DNA of 64,000 nucleotides from the NCBI GenBank assembly GCA_017792465.1, contig CP051234.1, forward strand, positions 4,248,501-4,312,500, given 5' to 3'. Below the pieces are notes generated by a model. The model searched no databases. It was not told the origin of the DNA and saw nothing but the letters and a program-made list of their open reading frames with translations. This DNA is from Filomicrobium sp. (GTDB taxonomy: Bacteria > Pseudomonadota > Alphaproteobacteria > Rhizobiales > Hyphomicrobiaceae). A program made the translations under genes and the position numbers. Of the stretch, positions 44,782-60,466 are shown in pieces (position 1 is the stretch's first letter; each line of letters opens with the position of its first letter).

Positions 44782-44997
44782 ATGAGCAAGCACGTTGCCG
44801 TCTCGATTTTCGCGTCGCGGCAACTTACATGTCTCTTACATGTCCCCACCGGTCGTCGACGGCCAAGAGGATGAGCCTCCAACAGGCAAACCCACTTGAA
44901 TATGGCGCGCGTAGCCCTTAGAGGAACGGGCTGACTGGGCTAAGCCGTCCGCGCGTCGGAAATGCCCTTCCACGACCACTCGCTAAGGATTGAGAGA

Positions 44998-46188
44998 ATG
45001 GCCAAAGCAAAATTCGAGCGGACGAAGCCGCACTGCAACATCGGTACGATCGGTCACGTTGACCACGGCAAGACGTCGTTGACGGCTGCGATCACGAAAA
45101 TCCTGGCTGAAGCCGGCGGTGCGAACTACACGTCTTACGACAACATCGACAAGGCTCCAGAAGAGCGCGCCCGCGGTATCACGATCTCGACGTCGCACGT
45201 CGAGTACGAAACCGAAAACCGGCACTATGCGCACGTCGACTGCCCCGGCCACGCCGATTACGTGAAGAACATGATCACGGGTGCGGCGCAGATGGACGGC
45301 GCGATCCTGGTTGTTTCGGCTGCTGACGGCCCAATGCCGCAGACGCGCGAGCACATCCTTCTGGCCCGTCAGGTCGGTGTTCCTGCCCTTGTCGTGTTCT
45401 TGAACAAGTGCGACCAGGTTGACGACGAAGAGCTGCTCGAACTCGTCGAGATGGAAGTTCGCGAACTTCTGTCCTCGTATGAATTCCCCGGCGACGACAT
45501 CCCCATCACCAAGGGTTCGGCGCTTGTGGCGCTCGAAGACGGCGATCCGAAGCTCGGCAAGGAAGCCGTTCTTGAGCTGATGAAGACGGTTGACGAATAC
45601 ATCCCGACGCCGGAGCGTCCGATCGACCAGCCGTTCCTGATGCCGATCGAAGACGTGTTCTCGATCTCGGGCCGCGGTACGGTTGTTACGGGCCGTGTCG
45701 AGCGCGGTATCGTGAAGGTCGGTGAAGAAATCGAAATCGTCGGCATCCGCGACACGCAGAAGACGACGGTTACGGGTGTTGAAATGTTCCGCAAGCTTCT
45801 CGACGAAGGCCGTGCGGGCGACAACATCGGTGCGCTGCTTCGCGGTGTCGGCCGTGAGGACGTCGAGCGTGGCCAGGTTCTTTGCAAGCCAGGTTCGATC
45901 ACGCCGCACAAGAAGTTCAAGGCTGAAGCCTACATCCTGACGAAGGAAGAAGGTGGCCGTCATACGCCGTTCTTCACGAACTACCGTCCGCAGTTCTACT
46001 TCCGTACGACGGACGTGACGGGCGTTTGCACGCTTCCTGAAGGCACGGAAATGGTTATGCCGGGCGACAACGTTGCGATGGACGTTGAGCTCATCCAGCC
46101 GATCGCGATGGAAGAGAAGCTTCGCTTCGCTATCCGTGAAGGTGGCCGTACCGTCGGCGCCGGCGTCGTGTCGAGCATTACGGAGTAA
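44998..46188 (+). CDS. tuf: Elongation factor Tu, first copy
   Basis: 396 residues from [22 protein letters not shown]-Tu brings aminoacyl-tRNA to the ribosome. P-loop GHVDHGKT, switch [14 protein letters not shown] and NKCDQVDD are intact, and domains 2 and 3 are complete. The last codons are duplicated downstream (see the repeat at 46154). A second copy starts at 63888, the standard two-tuf arrangement of many proteobacteria. Confidence 0.98.
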   Translation: MAKAKFERTKPHCNIGTIGHVDHGKTSLTAAITKILAEAGGANYTSYDNIDKAPEERARGITISTSHVEYETENRHYAHVDCPGHADYVKNMITGAAQMDGAILVVSAADGPMPQTREHILLARQVGVPALVVFLNKCDQVDDEELLELVEMEVRELLSSYEFPGDDIPITKGSALVALEDGDPKLGKEAVLELMKTVDEYIPTPERPIDQPFLMPIEDVFSISGRGTVVTGRVERGIVKVGEEIEIVGIRDTQKTTVTGVEMFRKLLDEGRAGDNIGALLRGVGREDVERGQVLCKPGSITPHKKFKAEAYILTKEEGGRHTPFFTNYRPQFYFRTTDVTGVCTLPEGTEMVMPGDNVAMDVELIQPIAMEEKLRFAIREGGRTVGAGVVSSITE

Positions 46189-46411
46189 CGCCTAGATTGG
46201 CGGCTTTCTCCGGCGTCGGCGCCGACGCTTCTTTAGACTTGAAACGCGGCAGGCCGCGTTTCAGATCGGCTCCGTCGTTGTGTCGAGCATTACGGAGTAA
46301 CGCCTAGATTGGCGGCTTTCTCCGGCGGTTGGCGCCGACGCTTGTTTAGACTTGAAACGCGGCAGGCCGCGTTTCAGATCAGCGCCGGCGTCTCCTCAAG
46401 CATTACGGAGT
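46154..46411 (+). repeat. Tandem duplication of the tuf 3' end
   Basis: Unit 1 (46154-46265) holds the last 12 or so tuf codons, the TAA and about 80 bp downstream. Unit 2 (46266-46378) repeats it with a few changes and keeps the sequence GTGTCGAGCATTACGGAGTAA. Unit 3 (46379-46411) is partial and its TAA has become TCA. Units 1 and 2 each include a perfect hairpin GAAACGCGG/CCGCGTTTC (46241-46262; 46354-46375); unit 1 also has the 16-bp palindrome GCGTCGGCGCCGACGC. Confidence 0.9.
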
Positions 46412-46468
46412 CATCCGAAGGGCTGCAGCCTTGATTGCACTGCGGCGCCAAAGGCCTAGTTCCATAAG

Positions 46469-46504
46469 AAAAGGCTGCAACTCTGTTGGGTTGCGGCCTT
46501 TTTG
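46469..46504 (+). terminator. Terminator after the tuf repeat region
   Basis: AAAAGGC-T-GCAAC pairs with GTTGC-G-GCCTTTTT across a loop of about 8 nt, a stem with one internal mismatch and a T5 end. Confidence 0.75.
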
Positions 46505-46646
46505 CTGCCTGCTGATCATTGCTTAGTCTGGCGTAGATTGGCTTTGTTGTCGGATCCGGTGTGGATTGTGCCCAGCCTTGATTGGCTGGATCGGGTTCCG
46601 CAGGAGCCGCTGATCAAGCCTTTAATTGCTATGGGGATCGTTCCAA

Positions 46647-47204
46647 ATGCGCTTTTTCGCACTTTTATTGTGTTGCCTAGCCGTCGCGGCTTCGAGTGTT
46701 CCGCTCCAACAAGCACGTGCCGAGCCGCAGACGGACGCTGAATTTATCGTAGATAAGTTCATGACCGAGGAGAGCGTCAATGCGATGTTCAACTCGATGG
46801 AGCCGCTGCTGCGAACTTCGATGACGGGGAGTCTTTCAAGGGGACCGGCTCAGCGGCTGACCGCGCGGGCCCGAGAAGCCGTCATTACCGAGTTTGTCAC
46901 CCAATTTCGAGAGCGATTTGCGTCGAAGCTCAAGGACAAGGTCGTCAGTGTCTATCTGGAGACTTACACGCAAGATGAACTCGCAGGACTAAAAGCATTT
47001 CTGGAGACGCCTGCGGGGCAGAGTTATTCCTCCAAGCAGCACCTGGTGATTCAGCGTTCAAGCGCCATGGGACGGACGATTGGAGCCCATATCGGCGTTG
47101 ATATCGCGCTTGACATCGGAACCCGGCTCAAGGAAGAGGGTTCAGCCTTTTCGAGTAACGAAGAGGATCTGGCGATCCTGCGGGGGATCTTTCCTTCCCC
47201 ATGA
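46647..47204 (+). CDS. DUF2059 exported protein
   Basis: 185 residues from MRFFALLLCCLAVAASSVP at 46647. A signal peptide ends near QQARAEP. The mature part is alpha-helical with the DUF2059 pattern: VDKFMTEESVNAMFNSMEPLL, REAVITEFVTQFRERF, and VSVYLETYTQDELAGLKAFLETPAGQSYSSK, the last being the best conserved segment of the family. Function unknown. The following YbjQ-type gene starts 27 bp later on the same strand. Confidence 0.8.
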   Translation: MRFFALLLCCLAVAASSVPLQQARAEPQTDAEFIVDKFMTEESVNAMFNSMEPLLRTSMTGSLSRGPAQRLTARAREAVITEFVTQFRERFASKLKDKVVSVYLETYTQDELAGLKAFLETPAGQSYSSKQHLVIQRSSAMGRTIGAHIGVDIALDIGTRLKEEGSAFSSNEEDLAILRGIFPSP

Positions 47205-47231
47205 CCTGGAATTGCGAGTGGGGCACCCTAT

Positions 47232-47555
47232 ATGATCGTAGTTACAACCAATGAAATCCCGGGCCAGCGGGTCGTCAAGACGATCGGAATGGTTCGCGGA
47301 CTTTCTGTGCGTTCGCGCAGTCTTGCGGGAAATATCGGGGCGTCCATCCAGATCCTGTTCGGTGGTAACATCTCCGTTTATACAAGATTGGCCGAGCAGG
47401 CGCGTCAGGAAGCCTTTGACAACTTGATCGAACATGCTGAAAAGAAAGGTGCAAATGCCATTGTGGCGATGCGCTACGATGCCAACGAAATGGCCTCTGC
47501 GGTGACGGAAGTCCTGGCCTACGGAACGGCCGTCGTGATTGAAGAAATTCGATAA
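47232..47555 (+). CDS. YbjQ/UPF0145 family protein
   Basis: 107 residues. The family pattern is clear: MIVVTTNEIPGQRVVKTIGMVRG at the start, a middle LAEQARQEAFDNLIEHAEKKGANAIVAMRYD, and a beta-strand end VLAYGTAVVI. YbjQ proteins are small, pentamer-forming and of unknown role, some linked to metal or stress response. Probably one unit with the DUF2059 gene before it. Confidence 0.9.
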   Translation: MIVVTTNEIPGQRVVKTIGMVRGLSVRSRSLAGNIGASIQILFGGNISVYTRLAEQARQEAFDNLIEHAEKKGANAIVAMRYDANEMASAVTEVLAYGTAVVIEEIR

Positions 47556-47683
47556 CTGTTGCAATTTAGCAACATTCAAGCAAAAAATATTCTTTGGGGG
47601 TGACAAGGGCTGTGGCGTCGGCTAAGGACTGCCTTCCTCCAACCGAAGCAGTGACGGCGGGCGATATCGCTTGCCTGGACTTT

Positions 47684-47759
47684 AGGGGTGTAGCTCAATT
47701 GGTAGAGCGTCGGTCTCCAAAACCGAAGGTCGGGGGTTCGAGACCCTCCGCCCCTGCCA
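47684..47759 (+). tRNA. tRNA-Trp (CCA)
   Basis: AGGGGTG (47684-47690) pairs with CGCCCCT (47749-47755), G and CCA follow. The anticodon loop CTCCAAA gives CCA. It precedes secE, as in most proteobacteria. Confidence 0.96.
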
Positions 47760-47894
47760 ACTGATCGGAAAAGAGATGCGGAAGTCGCGAAGAGGGCAGC
47801 GTCTTCCTATATGACTGCAATGGGCATCCGGCGGGGTCGTTTGGTGCGTATTTGTAGAATGTCCTCCTGAAATATCAGTTTCGAGAAGGCTGCC

Positions 47895-48083
47895 TTGAAC
47901 CCATTTCAATTCTTGCAGGAGGTCCGTCAAGAGACCGCGAAGGTGACGTGGCCGACCTGGAAAGAGGTTTGGATCACGACTGTGATGGTTCTCATCATGG
48001 TGACGATGGCCTCGCTGTTCTTTTTGGTGGCCGACCAAATTCTAGGGATGATCGTGAATTTTGTGCTGCGCCTCGGGCGCTGA
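47895..48083 (+). CDS. secE: Preprotein translocase subunit SecE
   Basis: 62 residues, started by TTG at 47895 since no ATG is available. SecE clamps SecY in the inner-membrane channel. The amphipathic FLQEVRQETAKVTWPTWKEV is the family hallmark, followed by one membrane helix (TTVMVLIMVTMASLFFLVA). This is the short one-helix form, not the three-helix E. coli type. nusG follows 62 bp later. Confidence 0.93.
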   Translation: MNPFQFLQEVRQETAKVTWPTWKEVWITTVMVLIMVTMASLFFLVADQILGMIVNFVLRLGR

Positions 48084-48145
48084 TGCGCTCGTTGCCACTT
48101 GTTGGCAGGGCCGCTGGCTAGCACACCTTAAGTCAGGAACGGATT

Positions 48146-48682
48146 ATGGCGAAGCGCTGGTACATCGTACACGCGTACACCAACTTCGAACGAAAGGTCG
48201 CTGACGCTATTCGAGAGCGCGCGAAGGCCGCAAACCTTGACGAGCTGTTCGAAGAGATCGTCGTGCCGACCGAAGAGGTCGTTGAGGTCAAACGTGGCCG
48301 CAAGGTGCAGGCGGTGCGGAACTTCCTGCCCGGTTACGTTCTGGTCAAGATGGATATGACGGACCCCGCGTTCCTCCTGATCAAGAACACGCCGAAGGTG
48401 ACGGGATTCCTCGGCGCTGACAACAAGCCGATGCCGATTTCTGAGGATGAAGCGATGCGCATCCTCAATCAGGTCAAGGACGGGGTCGAGCGCCCGAAGG
48501 CGACGATCACGTTCGAGGTCGGCGAATCCGTCAAGGTTTCGGATGGCCCGTTCGCCTCCTTCCAGGGGCATGTCGAAGAGGTCGACGAGGAACGCGAGCG
48601 CATCAAGGTTGCCGTCTCCATTTTCGGGCGTCCGACGCCGGTGGAGCTGGAATTCAATCAGGTCGAGAAGGTGCCGAGCTAA
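48146..48682 (+). CDS. nusG: Transcription termination/antitermination factor NusG
   Basis: 178 residues. NusG binds RNA polymerase, reduces pausing and links to Rho or the ribosome. The NGN domain begins MAKRWYIVHAYTNFERKVAD and has FLPGYVLVKMDM; the C-terminal KOW domain is VGESVKVSDGPFASFQGHVE with ELEFNQVEKV at the end. Downstream 200 bp leads to rplK. Confidence 0.97.
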   Translation: MAKRWYIVHAYTNFERKVADAIRERAKAANLDELFEEIVVPTEEVVEVKRGRKVQAVRNFLPGYVLVKMDMTDPAFLLIKNTPKVTGFLGADNKPMPISEDEAMRILNQVKDGVERPKATITFEVGESVKVSDGPFASFQGHVEEVDEERERIKVAVSIFGRPTPVELEFNQVEKVPS

Positions 48683-48879
48683 GCGCGGCGCCTTTATGAC
48701 CGTTTCGGGTTTTGGCGCGGAGGCTTTGTTTCCCCGCGTCATTCGCGAAACCGGTGGCCCGAAAGGGATGTCGGTTTCAATTCGTGCGGGAGGAAGTCGG
48801 GCCTTAGCCCTCAAGGCTTCCGTCTTACCGCTAACCCTGGGAGAGCCCGTGCGCTTCTCCCGTGTTTACAGGGGATAGA

Positions 48880-49326
48880 ATGGCCAAGAAGATCGATGGC
48901 TATATCAACCTGCAGGTGCCTGCAGGCAAAGCCAACCCGTCACCGCCGATCGGCCCAGCCTTGGGTCAGCGCGGTGTCAACATCATGGAATTCTGCAAGG
49001 CGTTCAACGCCAAGTCGAAGGACATTGAACCCGATACGCCGGTGCCGGTGAAGATCACGGTTTATTCCGACCGCTCGTTCACCTTCGAAATGAAGACACC
49101 GCCTGCCAGCTTCTACATCAAGAAGGCGGCTGGCCTGCGTCCAACCGGTAAGCCGGGCTCGGGTTCCAAAGAACCTGGCCGCGCAGTTGCTGCGACGGTG
49201 ACGATGGATCAGATGCGCGAAATCGCAAAGATGAAGCTGGCTGATCTCAACACCGATGACGTTGAGCAGGCTGCCCGTACGATTGCCGGTTCTGCGCGTT
49301 CGATGGGCATCGAGGTCAAGGGGTGA
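48880..49326 (+). CDS. rplK: 50S ribosomal protein L11
   Basis: 148 residues from [20 protein letters not shown] at 48880. L11 binds the GTPase-associated region of 23S rRNA and is needed for ribosome-dependent ppGpp synthesis. [20 protein letters not shown] and the C-terminal RNA-binding end ([20 protein letters not shown], then RSMGIEV) are canonical. rplA follows with only a few bases between. Confidence 0.98.
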   Translation: MAKKIDGYINLQVPAGKANPSPPIGPALGQRGVNIMEFCKAFNAKSKDIEPDTPVPVKITVYSDRSFTFEMKTPPASFYIKKAAGLRPTGKPGSGSKEPGRAVAATVTMDQMREIAKMKLADLNTDDVEQAARTIAGSARSMGIEVKG

Positions 49327-49331
49327 GCGGC

Positions 49332-50075
49332 ATGGCAAACGTATCTGCAGAAGTCGCGAAAGAAACGCGCAAGGCTGGCGGTAAGCGCATGGTTGCCGTC
49401 CGCAAGGATATCGATCCGAATGCGGCCTACGCCATCGATGAGGCCGTCGACATGATCAAGTCGCGCGCCAAGGCGAAGTTCGATGAGACGATCGAGATCG
49501 CCATGAACCTCGGCGTCGATCCGAAGCACGCCGACCAGCTCGTTCGCGGCGTATGCATGCTGCCGAACGGTTCGGGCCGGACGGCTCGCGTTGCGGTTTT
49601 CGCGCGCGGTCCGAAGGCTGACGAAGCCAAGGAAGCTGGTGCTGACGTCGTTGGCGCCGAAGAGCTCGTTCAGGAAGTCCAGGGCGGCACGATCAACTTC
49701 GATCGCTGCATCGCGACCCCGGACATGATGGGTCTCGTCGGACGTCTGGGTAAGATTCTGGGTCCACGCGGCCTGATGCCGAACCCACGCGTCGGCACGG
49801 TGACGATGGATGTCGGTGAAGCCGTGAAAGCTGCCAAGGGCGGTGCGGTCGAGTTCCGCGTCGAGAAGGCCGGCATCATTCATGGCGGGGTTGGCAAGGC
49901 CAGCTTCTCGAAGGAAGCGCTCGTCGAAAACATTCGCGCCTACGTCGATGCCGTTGTGAAGGCTCGTCCGGCAGGCGCCAAGGGGACCTACGTGAAGAAG
50001 GTTTCGATCTCTTCGTCGATGGGTCCTGGGATCAAGGTCGATGCGGCAAGCGTGTTGCCGGCGGCTGCGTCCTGA
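49332..50075 (+). CDS. rplA: 50S ribosomal protein L1
   Basis: 247 residues from the ATG at 49332; a GTG at 49323 overlaps the rplK stop. L1 forms the L1 stalk and in many bacteria represses its own operon by binding the messenger. [39 protein letters not shown] and [16 protein letters not shown] are standard L1 sequence. Confidence 0.97.
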   Translation: MANVSAEVAKETRKAGGKRMVAVRKDIDPNAAYAIDEAVDMIKSRAKAKFDETIEIAMNLGVDPKHADQLVRGVCMLPNGSGRTARVAVFARGPKADEAKEAGADVVGAEELVQEVQGGTINFDRCIATPDMMGLVGRLGKILGPRGLMPNPRVGTVTMDVGEAVKAAKGGAVEFRVEKAGIIHGGVGKASFSKEALVENIRAYVDAVVKARPAGAKGTYVKKVSISSSMGPGIKVDAASVLPAAAS

Positions 50076-50546
50076 TGAATTCAGGTGGCATGGGACTCCG
50101 AGAAGTCTCCGTGCTGCTGAGCTAGGGCCATCGATCGGGGATTTTCCCGGGACAGGTTCTAGGCAACAAGATTTCGGGCGATGAGCCCGAAAGACCCCGT
50201 CCTGGGGCGCGGTTCGTGAGAGCCATTTTCCAGGGCGGACCTGTCCGAGACTGCAGGTGTCGCTTGGTCAAGCGGCCGGGCGGCCTAAGTGCTGTCAAAG
50301 GCCGGCAAGCTTGAGTGGTTTGTCGGTGCGGCCTGCATGAGATGGGAGAACAGCCGGGAAGGATGCCTCAAGGCAGGTGGATCTTCCGGTTCAAATCTTC
50401 TCGGTCGATTCCTGAGGGCGTTCGCGTCCGATGGGGACAGGTGCAAAGAGCGTTGCTGATCAGGTTGGGCGACCAGCACTGAGGGCAACAAATAGCAACC
50501 CGCAAGGCCGCAATTATGACGCTGCCTTGCTGACCAGGAGAGAGCA
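50076..50546 (+). promoter_or_regulatory. Leader region of rplJL, structured
   Basis: 470 bp without a gene before rplJ, far longer than needed for spacing. It includes a perfect 8-bp hairpin TTTCGGGC/GCCCGAAA (50172-50179 with 50185-50192), then CCCC/GGGG close behind. Autoregulation of rplJL by the L10-L12 complex through such a leader is well known in other bacteria; the exact L10 site is not identified here. A promoter is probably also inside. Confidence 0.45.
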
Positions 50547-51062
50547 GTGGATAGAGCCGCGAAACGTGAGCTCGTCGCAAACCTCCACGACGTGTTTGGT
50601 GACACGGGCGTGGTGGTCGTTGCCCACTACACCGGTTTGACCGTCGCTGAGATGACGACCTACCGCCAGCGCATGAAGCAGGCGGGCGGTCACGTCAAAG
50701 TGGCGAAAAACCGGTTGGCTAAGCTCGCTCTCCAGGACACCCCAGCGGCGGGGATTGCCGACCTGTTCACGGGACCGACCTGCATTGCCTACTCGCAGGA
50801 TCCGATCGCCGCGGCCAAGGTTGCAGTCGCCTACGCCAAGGAGAACGACAAGCTCGTCATTCTCGGCGGCACCATGGGGCCGAACGTTCTGGATGCGAAG
50901 GGCGTGAAAGCGCTCGCCGAGCTGCCATCGCTCGATGAACTGCGGGCCAAGCTGATCGGCCTCCTGAACGCGCCGGCGACGAAGATCGCCCGCACGATCA
51001 AGGAACCGAGCGCCAAGCTGACCCGTGTCATCAGCGCGAAGGCTTCGCAAGACGCGGCTTAA
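50547..51062 (+). CDS. rplJ: 50S ribosomal protein L10
   Basis: 171 residues with a GTG start at 50547 behind GGAGAG. L10 anchors the L7/L12 dimers. [39 protein letters not shown] and [12 protein letters not shown] are family sequence, and the C-terminal helix that carries L12 is present. rplL follows after 93 bp. Confidence 0.97.
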   Translation: MDRAAKRELVANLHDVFGDTGVVVVAHYTGLTVAEMTTYRQRMKQAGGHVKVAKNRLAKLALQDTPAAGIADLFTGPTCIAYSQDPIAAAKVAVAYAKENDKLVILGGTMGPNVLDAKGVKALAELPSLDELRAKLIGLLNAPATKIARTIKEPSAKLTRVISAKASQDAA

Positions 51063-51155
51063 GGCGCGTCTTGGGCAACACGATGAGATGGCGGCAGGCC
51101 TTTGAGCCAATGCCGCAAACCGCTGAAATGATTTGAACCTGAAGGACAAAGTAAA

Positions 51156-51533
51156 ATGGCTGATCTGTCTAAAATCGTTGACGACCTGTCGTCGCTGACC
51201 GTTCTGGAAGCCGCTGAACTGGCGACCATGCTTGAAGAAAAGTGGGGCGTTTCGGCTGCTGCTGCTGTTGCAGTTGCCGGTCCTGCTGCTGGTGGTGGCG
51301 AAGCTGCTGCTGCTGAAGAGAAAACCGAGTTTGACGTGATCCTCGTTGCCGCTGGCGACAAGAAGATCAACGTCATTAAGGAAGTTCGCGGCATCACCGG
51401 TCTTGGCCTGAAAGAAGCCAAGGACTTGGTCGAAGCCGGCGGCAAGGCTGTCAAGGAACAAGTCGGCAAAGACGAAGCCGAAGAGATCAAGAAGAAACTG
51501 GAAGAGGCCGGCGCAAAAGTCGAACTCAAGTAA
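51156..51533 (+). CDS. rplL: 50S ribosomal protein L7/L12
   Basis: 125 residues. Stalk protein that recruits translation GTPases. The N-terminal dimer domain ([20 protein letters not shown]), an Ala/Gly hinge (residues 36-55), and the C-terminal [20 protein letters not shown] with [12 protein letters not shown] are all present. Confidence 0.98.
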   Translation: MADLSKIVDDLSSLTVLEAAELATMLEEKWGVSAAAAVAVAGPAAGGGEAAAAEEKTEFDVILVAAGDKKINVIKEVRGITGLGLKEAKDLVEAGGKAVKEQVGKDEAEEIKKKLEEAGAKVELK

Positions 51534-51544
51534 CCAGCACAGTT

Positions 51545-51571
51545 CCTCCTCCCGGTTTTGCCGGGGGGAGG
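51545..51571 (+). terminator. Hairpin between rplL and rpoB (attenuator)
   Basis: CCTCCTCCCGG folds onto CCGGGGGGAGG with a TTTTG loop; there is only a weak T run, so it is probably a partial terminator that lowers rpoBC expression relative to rplL. Confidence 0.5.
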
Positions 51572-51828
51572 TTCCTCGTGGCGACGGTTCCCCGAAATTT
51601 CCCATGCGCATTCACGGTGCATGCTGGAAATTTCGGCGAGCCGTTTTCGAGCTTCTGGCCCCGGGCTGCTGATTTAGCGGATTTGGGGCCGGCAAGAATG
51701 GTCGGGTTGACGGTGCCTGGCCGAGACGAAAGCGGATTTCTTGAGCGGGTTTGGCTGACCTGTTCAAGCGTATTTTGAATTCCAGCGCGGGCCGGTCACC
51801 TGCGCGGCGCACTATCGAAGGAGCGGTC

Positions 51829-56010
<4,182 letters not shown>

Positions 56011-56124
56011 CAGACGCTCAAGAAGCCTGGCCCCAGCGACCGCGGGGCCAGGTGATCGCGATACCCGCGAAATTGACGCCCATGAATTCAGGGCCTTTCA
56101 GCCAAGGCCCACAGGAGACTGCCC

Positions 56125-59100
56125 ATGAACGAGATCAGTAATTTCTTCAAGAGCCAGCAGCCGCTCCAAACCTTCGACCAGATCAAGATCTCGTTGGCGA
56201 GCCCCGACGATATCCTCTCGTGGTCGTTTGGTGAGATCAAGAAGCCTGAGACCATCAACTACCGTACGTTCAAGCCGGAACGCGACGGCCTCTTCTGCGC
56301 GCGCATCTTCGGTCCGATCAAGGACTACGAATGCTTGTGCGGCAAATACAAGCGGATGAAGTACAAAGGCATCATCTGCGAAAAGTGCGGTGTCGAAGTC
56401 ACGCTGACGAAAGTGCGCCGCGAGCGCATGGGCCACATTGAGCTCGCCGCACCGGTTGCGCACATCTGGTTCCTGAAGTCGCTGCCGTCGCGTATCGGCC
56501 TGCTGCTCGATATGACGCTGAAAGACCTTGAGCGGGTCTTGTACTTTGAGAACTACGTGGTCGTTGACCCGGGTATCTCGCCGTTCAAGGAAAAGCAGCT
56601 CCTGACCGAGGACGAGTATCTGCAGGCGCAGGAAGAGCATGGCTCGGACAGCTTCACGGCCGGCATCGGTGCGGAAGCGATCCGTGAAATCCTGATCAAC
56701 ATGGATCTGCATCAGATCCGTGAAGACCTGCGTCAGGAAATCGCCGAAGCCACGACCGAACTGAAACCAAAGAAGCTCGGTAAGCGTCTCAAGGTCATCG
56801 AAGCGTTCATCGAATCGGGCAACCGTCCGGAGTGGATGATCCTGACGGTCGTGCCAGTTATTCCGCCGGAACTGCGTCCGCTGGTTCCGCTTGATGGCGG
56901 CCGCTTTGCGACGTCCGACCTCAACGATCTCTATCGTCGCGTCATCAACCGTAACAACCGCTTGAAGCGGCTGATGGAGCTGCGCGCGCCGGACATCATC
57001 ATCCGCAACGAAAAGCGCATGCTGCAGGAATCGGTCGATGCGCTCTTCGATAACGGCCGCCGCGGCCGCGTCATCACGGGCGCCAACAAGCGTCCGCTGA
57101 AGTCGCTCGCCGACATGCTGAAGGGTAAGCAGGGTCGCTTCCGTCAGAACCTTCTCGGAAAGCGCGTCGACTACTCGGGCCGTTCGGTCATCGTGGTCGG
57201 TCCGGAGCTGAAACTGCACCAGTGCGGTCTGCCTAAGAAGATGGCGCTTGAGCTCTTCAAGCCGTTCATCTACGCGCGCCTTCAGGCTCTCGGACAGGCG
57301 GCGACCGTCAAGCAGGCCAAGAAGCTTGTCGAAAAGGAAAAGCCGGAAGTCTGGGACGTTCTCGACGAAGTGATCCGCGAGCACCCGGTGATGCTGAACC
57401 GTGCGCCGACGCTGCACCGTCTCGGCATTCAGGCGTTCGAGCCGGTCCTCATCGAAGGCAAGGCGATCCAGCTGCACCCGCTCGTCTGCGCGGCGTTCAA
57501 CGCTGACTTCGACGGCGACCAAATGGCCGTTCACGTGCCGTTGTCGCTGGAAGCCCAGCTCGAAGCGCGCGTCTTGATGATGTCGACGAACAACATTCTG
57601 CACCCGGCCAGCGGGCAGCCGATTATCGTTCCGTCTCAGGACATCGTCCTGGGTCTCTATTACCTGTCGCTGATCTCCGACAATGAGCCGGGCGAAGGTA
57701 TGATGCTCGGTTCGACGGCGGAAGTTTATCACGCGCTCGATTCAGGGGCGGTGACGCTGCACGCGAAGGTCAAGGGCCGGTTCATCGCCATCGACGACGA
57801 AGGCAACGAGACGGTTGAGATCCACGACACGACGCCGGGCCGTATCCTGCTTGGCGATCTGTTGCCGCGGCGTCCTGGCATCAAGTTCGATCTGGTCAAC
57901 CAACTGCTGACCAAGAAGAACATTTCGAAGATGATCGACGCCGTTTATCGCGGCTGCGGTCAGAAAGAGACGGTCATCTTCTGCGACCGGACCATGCAGC
58001 TTGGTTTCCACCACGCCTTCAAGGCCGGCATTTCGTTCGGCAAGGACGACATGCTCATCCCCGACACGAAGTCGGCGATCATGGGAGAGACCGAAGACCT
58101 CGTGCGCGAGTTCGAGCAGCAGTACAACGACGGTCTCATCACGCAGCTTGAGAAGTACAACAAGGTCGTCGATGCCTGGTCGAAGTGCACCGACAAGATC
58201 GCCAAGGAGATGATGGATCGCATTTCGGCGACCGAGTTCCTGGACAACGGCCGTCAGAAGCCGATCAACTCGATCTATATGATGAGCCATTCGGGTGCGC
58301 GTGGTTCGCCGACCCAGATGCGTCAGCTTGCTGCCATGCGCGGTCTCATGACCAAGCCGTCGGGTGAGATCATCGAGACGCCGATTAAGGCGAACTTCAA
58401 GGAAGGTCTGTCGGTTCTCGAGTACTTTAACTCGACGCACGGCGCTCGTAAGGGTCTGGCCGATACGGCGTTGAAGACGGCCAACTCGGGTTACCTGACA
58501 CGTCGTCTCGTTGACGTGGCGCAGGATTCCATCATCTCGGAACCCGATTGCGGCACCGATGGCGGGATTTCGATCCAGGCGGTTGTCGATGCGGGACAGG
58601 TTATCGTTCCGCTGTCGCAGCGGGCGCTGGGCCGAACGGCTGCCGAAGACATCGTCAGCCCAGAGACTGGCGAAGTCATCATCGAGAGAAACACGCTGAT
58701 CGAAGAAAGCGATGCTGAGCGGATCGCCGAAGCCGAAATCCAGGAGCTCAAGATCCGTTCGGTGCTGACGTGCGAAACCCAGACCGGGGTTTGCGCGGCC
58801 TGCTACGGACGCGACTTGGCTCGCGGTACGCCGGTCAACATCGGTGAAGCTGTCGGCGTTATCGCCGCGCAGTCCATCGGTGAGCCGGGTACGCAGTTGA
58901 CGATGCGTACCTTCCACATCGGTGGTACGGCGCAGGTGGTCGACACGTCGTTCATCGAATCGAGCTTCAACGGCACGGTGAAGGTGAAGAACCGCGCGCT
59001 GGTGAAAGACAGCCAGGGCCGTCTCATCGCCATGACCCGAAACGTGACGCTCGTGATCGAGGACCAGTCCGGCAAGGAGCTTGCCGTTCACAAGATCCCG

Positions 59101-60303
59101 TACGGTGCGCGCCTGCTGGTCGATGAAGGCGATACCGTCAAGCGCGGAACCCGTATGGCGCAGTGGGATCCTTACACCCGTCCGATCCTGACGGAAGTGG
59201 ACGGTGTCGTTGGGTTCGAGGATGTTGTCGACGGCGCTTCGGTCCGCGAACAGACCGACGAGGTCAAGGGGACGACCAACCGAGTCGTCATCGACTGGCG
59301 CGCGTCTCCGCGTGGAGCCGAGCTGAAACCAGCGATCGTCGTCAACGACGACAAAGGATCGCCGATCAAGGCGCCGCGTGGCGGGGATGCCCGTTACCTG
59401 CTTTCGGTCGACGCGATTTTGTCGGTCGAACCTGGCGATGAAGTCAAAGCTGGCGACGTTCTGGCCCGTAGCCCGATGGCATCGGCGAAATCCGGTGACA
59501 TCACCGGTGGTTTGCCGCGTGTTGCGGAACTCTTCGAAGCCCGGCGTCCGAAGGATCACGCGATCATCTCGGAAGCCTCAGGTACAGTCGAGTTCGGCAA
59601 GGACTACAAGAACAAGCAGCGCATCATCGTTCGTCCGGACGACGAGAACGAAGACGCGGTCGAGTACCTCATTCCGCGCGGCAAATCGCTTGCCGTTCAG
59701 AACGGGGACCGGATCGAGCGTGGCGACTATGTCTACGACGGCCACCCGGCGCCGCACGACATCCTGGCGATCAAGGGCGTTGAGGAGCTTGCCAACTACC
59801 TCATTAACGAGATCCAGGACGTCTACCGTCTGCAGGGTGTGACCATCAACGACAAGCATATCGAGGTGATTGTCCGCCAGATGCTGCAGAAGGTGGAGAT
59901 CACCGATGCGGGCGAGACGGACATGATCAAGGGCGAGCAGCTCGACCGGATCGAGTACGAGGAACGCAACCTGGCTGCGGAGAAGGAGGGTCTGCGTCCT
60001 GCGGCTGCCATTCCGGTTCTGCTGGGGATCACCAAAGCCTCGCTGCAGACGCGTTCGTTCATCTCGGCGGCGTCCTTCCAGGAGACGACGCGCGTTCTCA
60101 CCGAGGCCTCCGTCAACGGCAAGATCGATACGCTCGATGGCCTGAAGGAGAACGTCATCGTTGGTCGCCTGATTCCGGCCGGTACGGGCGGGATGTTGCG
60201 GCGCCTGCGTCGTATTGCCTCCAAGCGTGATCTGCTCATTGCCAAGGAGCAGGAGAAGGCTGGCGCAGTCGAAGAACCGCAGAGCGAAGAAGCGGCTGAG
60301 TAA
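56125..60303 (+). CDS. rpoC: RNA polymerase beta-prime subunit
   Basis: 1392 residues. The zinc-binding start has [20 protein letters not shown]. The active-site loop is [12 protein letters not shown], where the three Asp hold the catalytic magnesium. The trigger-loop/bridge-helix part ([19 protein letters not shown]) and a second Cys set ([20 protein letters not shown]) are complete. Follows rpoB by 114 bp; a terminator comes after. Confidence 0.98.
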   Translation: MNEISNFFKSQQPLQTFDQIKISLASPDDILSWSFGEIKKPETINYRTFKPERDGLFCARIFGPIKDYECLCGKYKRMKYKGIICEKCGVEVTLTKVRRERMGHIELAAPVAHIWFLKSLPSRIGLLLDMTLKDLERVLYFENYVVVDPGISPFKEKQLLTEDEYLQAQEEHGSDSFTAGIGAEAIREILINMDLHQIREDLRQEIAEATTELKPKKLGKRLKVIEAFIESGNRPEWMILTVVPVIPPELRPLVPLDGGRFATSDLNDLYRRVINRNNRLKRLMELRAPDIIIRNEKRMLQESVDALFDNGRRGRVITGANKRPLKSLADMLKGKQGRFRQNLLGKRVDYSGRSVIVVGPELKLHQCGLPKKMALELFKPFIYARLQALGQAATVKQAKKLVEKEKPEVWDVLDEVIREHPVMLNRAPTLHRLGIQAFEPVLIEGKAIQLHPLVCAAFNADFDGDQMAVHVPLSLEAQLEARVLMMSTNNILHPASGQPIIVPSQDIVLGLYYLSLISDNEPGEGMMLGSTAEVYHALDSGAVTLHAKVKGRFIAIDDEGNETVEIHDTTPGRILLGDLLPRRPGIKFDLVNQLLTKKNISKMIDAVYRGCGQKETVIFCDRTMQLGFHHAFKAGISFGKDDMLIPDTKSAIMGETEDLVREFEQQYNDGLITQLEKYNKVVDAWSKCTDKIAKEMMDRISATEFLDNGRQKPINSIYMMSHSGARGSPTQMRQLAAMRGLMTKPSGEIIETPIKANFKEGLSVLEYFNSTHGARKGLADTALKTANSGYLTRRLVDVAQDSIISEPDCGTDGGISIQAVVDAGQVIVPLSQRALGRTAAEDIVSPETGEVIIERNTLIEESDAERIAEAEIQELKIRSVLTCETQTGVCAACYGRDLARGTPVNIGEAVGVIAAQSIGEPGTQLTMRTFHIGGTAQVVDTSFIESSFNGTVKVKNRALVKDSQGRLIAMTRNVTLVIEDQSGKELAVHKIPYGARLLVDEGDTVKRGTRMAQWDPYTRPILTEVDGVVGFEDVVDGASVREQTDEVKGTTNRVVIDWRASPRGAELKPAIVVNDDKGSPIKAPRGGDARYLLSVDAILSVEPGDEVKAGDVLARSPMASAKSGDITGGLPRVAELFEARRPKDHAIISEASGTVEFGKDYKNKQRIIVRPDDENEDAVEYLIPRGKSLAVQNGDRIERGDYVYDGHPAPHDILAIKGVEELANYLINEIQDVYRLQGVTINDKHIEVIVRQMLQKVEITDAGETDMIKGEQLDRIEYEERNLAAEKEGLRPAAAIPVLLGITKASLQTRSFISAASFQETTRVLTEASVNGKIDTLDGLKENVIVGRLIPAGTGGMLRRLRRIASKRDLLIAKEQEKAGAVEEPQSEEAAE

Positions 60304-60333
60304 GCTCGCTTCGTGACTCATACAACTGTTAAG

Positions 60334-60358
60334 AACGGCCGAATTTTGCGGCCGTTTT
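60334..60358 (+). terminator. Terminator after rpoC
   Basis: AACGGCCG (60334-60341) pairs with CGGCCGTT (60349-60356) and ends in TTTT. The 420 bp from here to rpsL otherwise holds only a promoter. Confidence 0.75.
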
Positions 60359-60466
60359 GCTGCGGCCTTGATCGGGCCTTTGGGCCTCCCGGATTTGCGG
60401 TCTTGCCGTTAGCGTTCAAAGCGGCGCTGTGCGACGAAAATATTTCGCTTTTTTGGCCGTTCGGTG

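Noticed and set aside
46189-46411. A tuf pseudogene or a second short coding frame in the repeats
   Set aside because: Only the last dozen codons are duplicated, with no start or ribosome-binding site.
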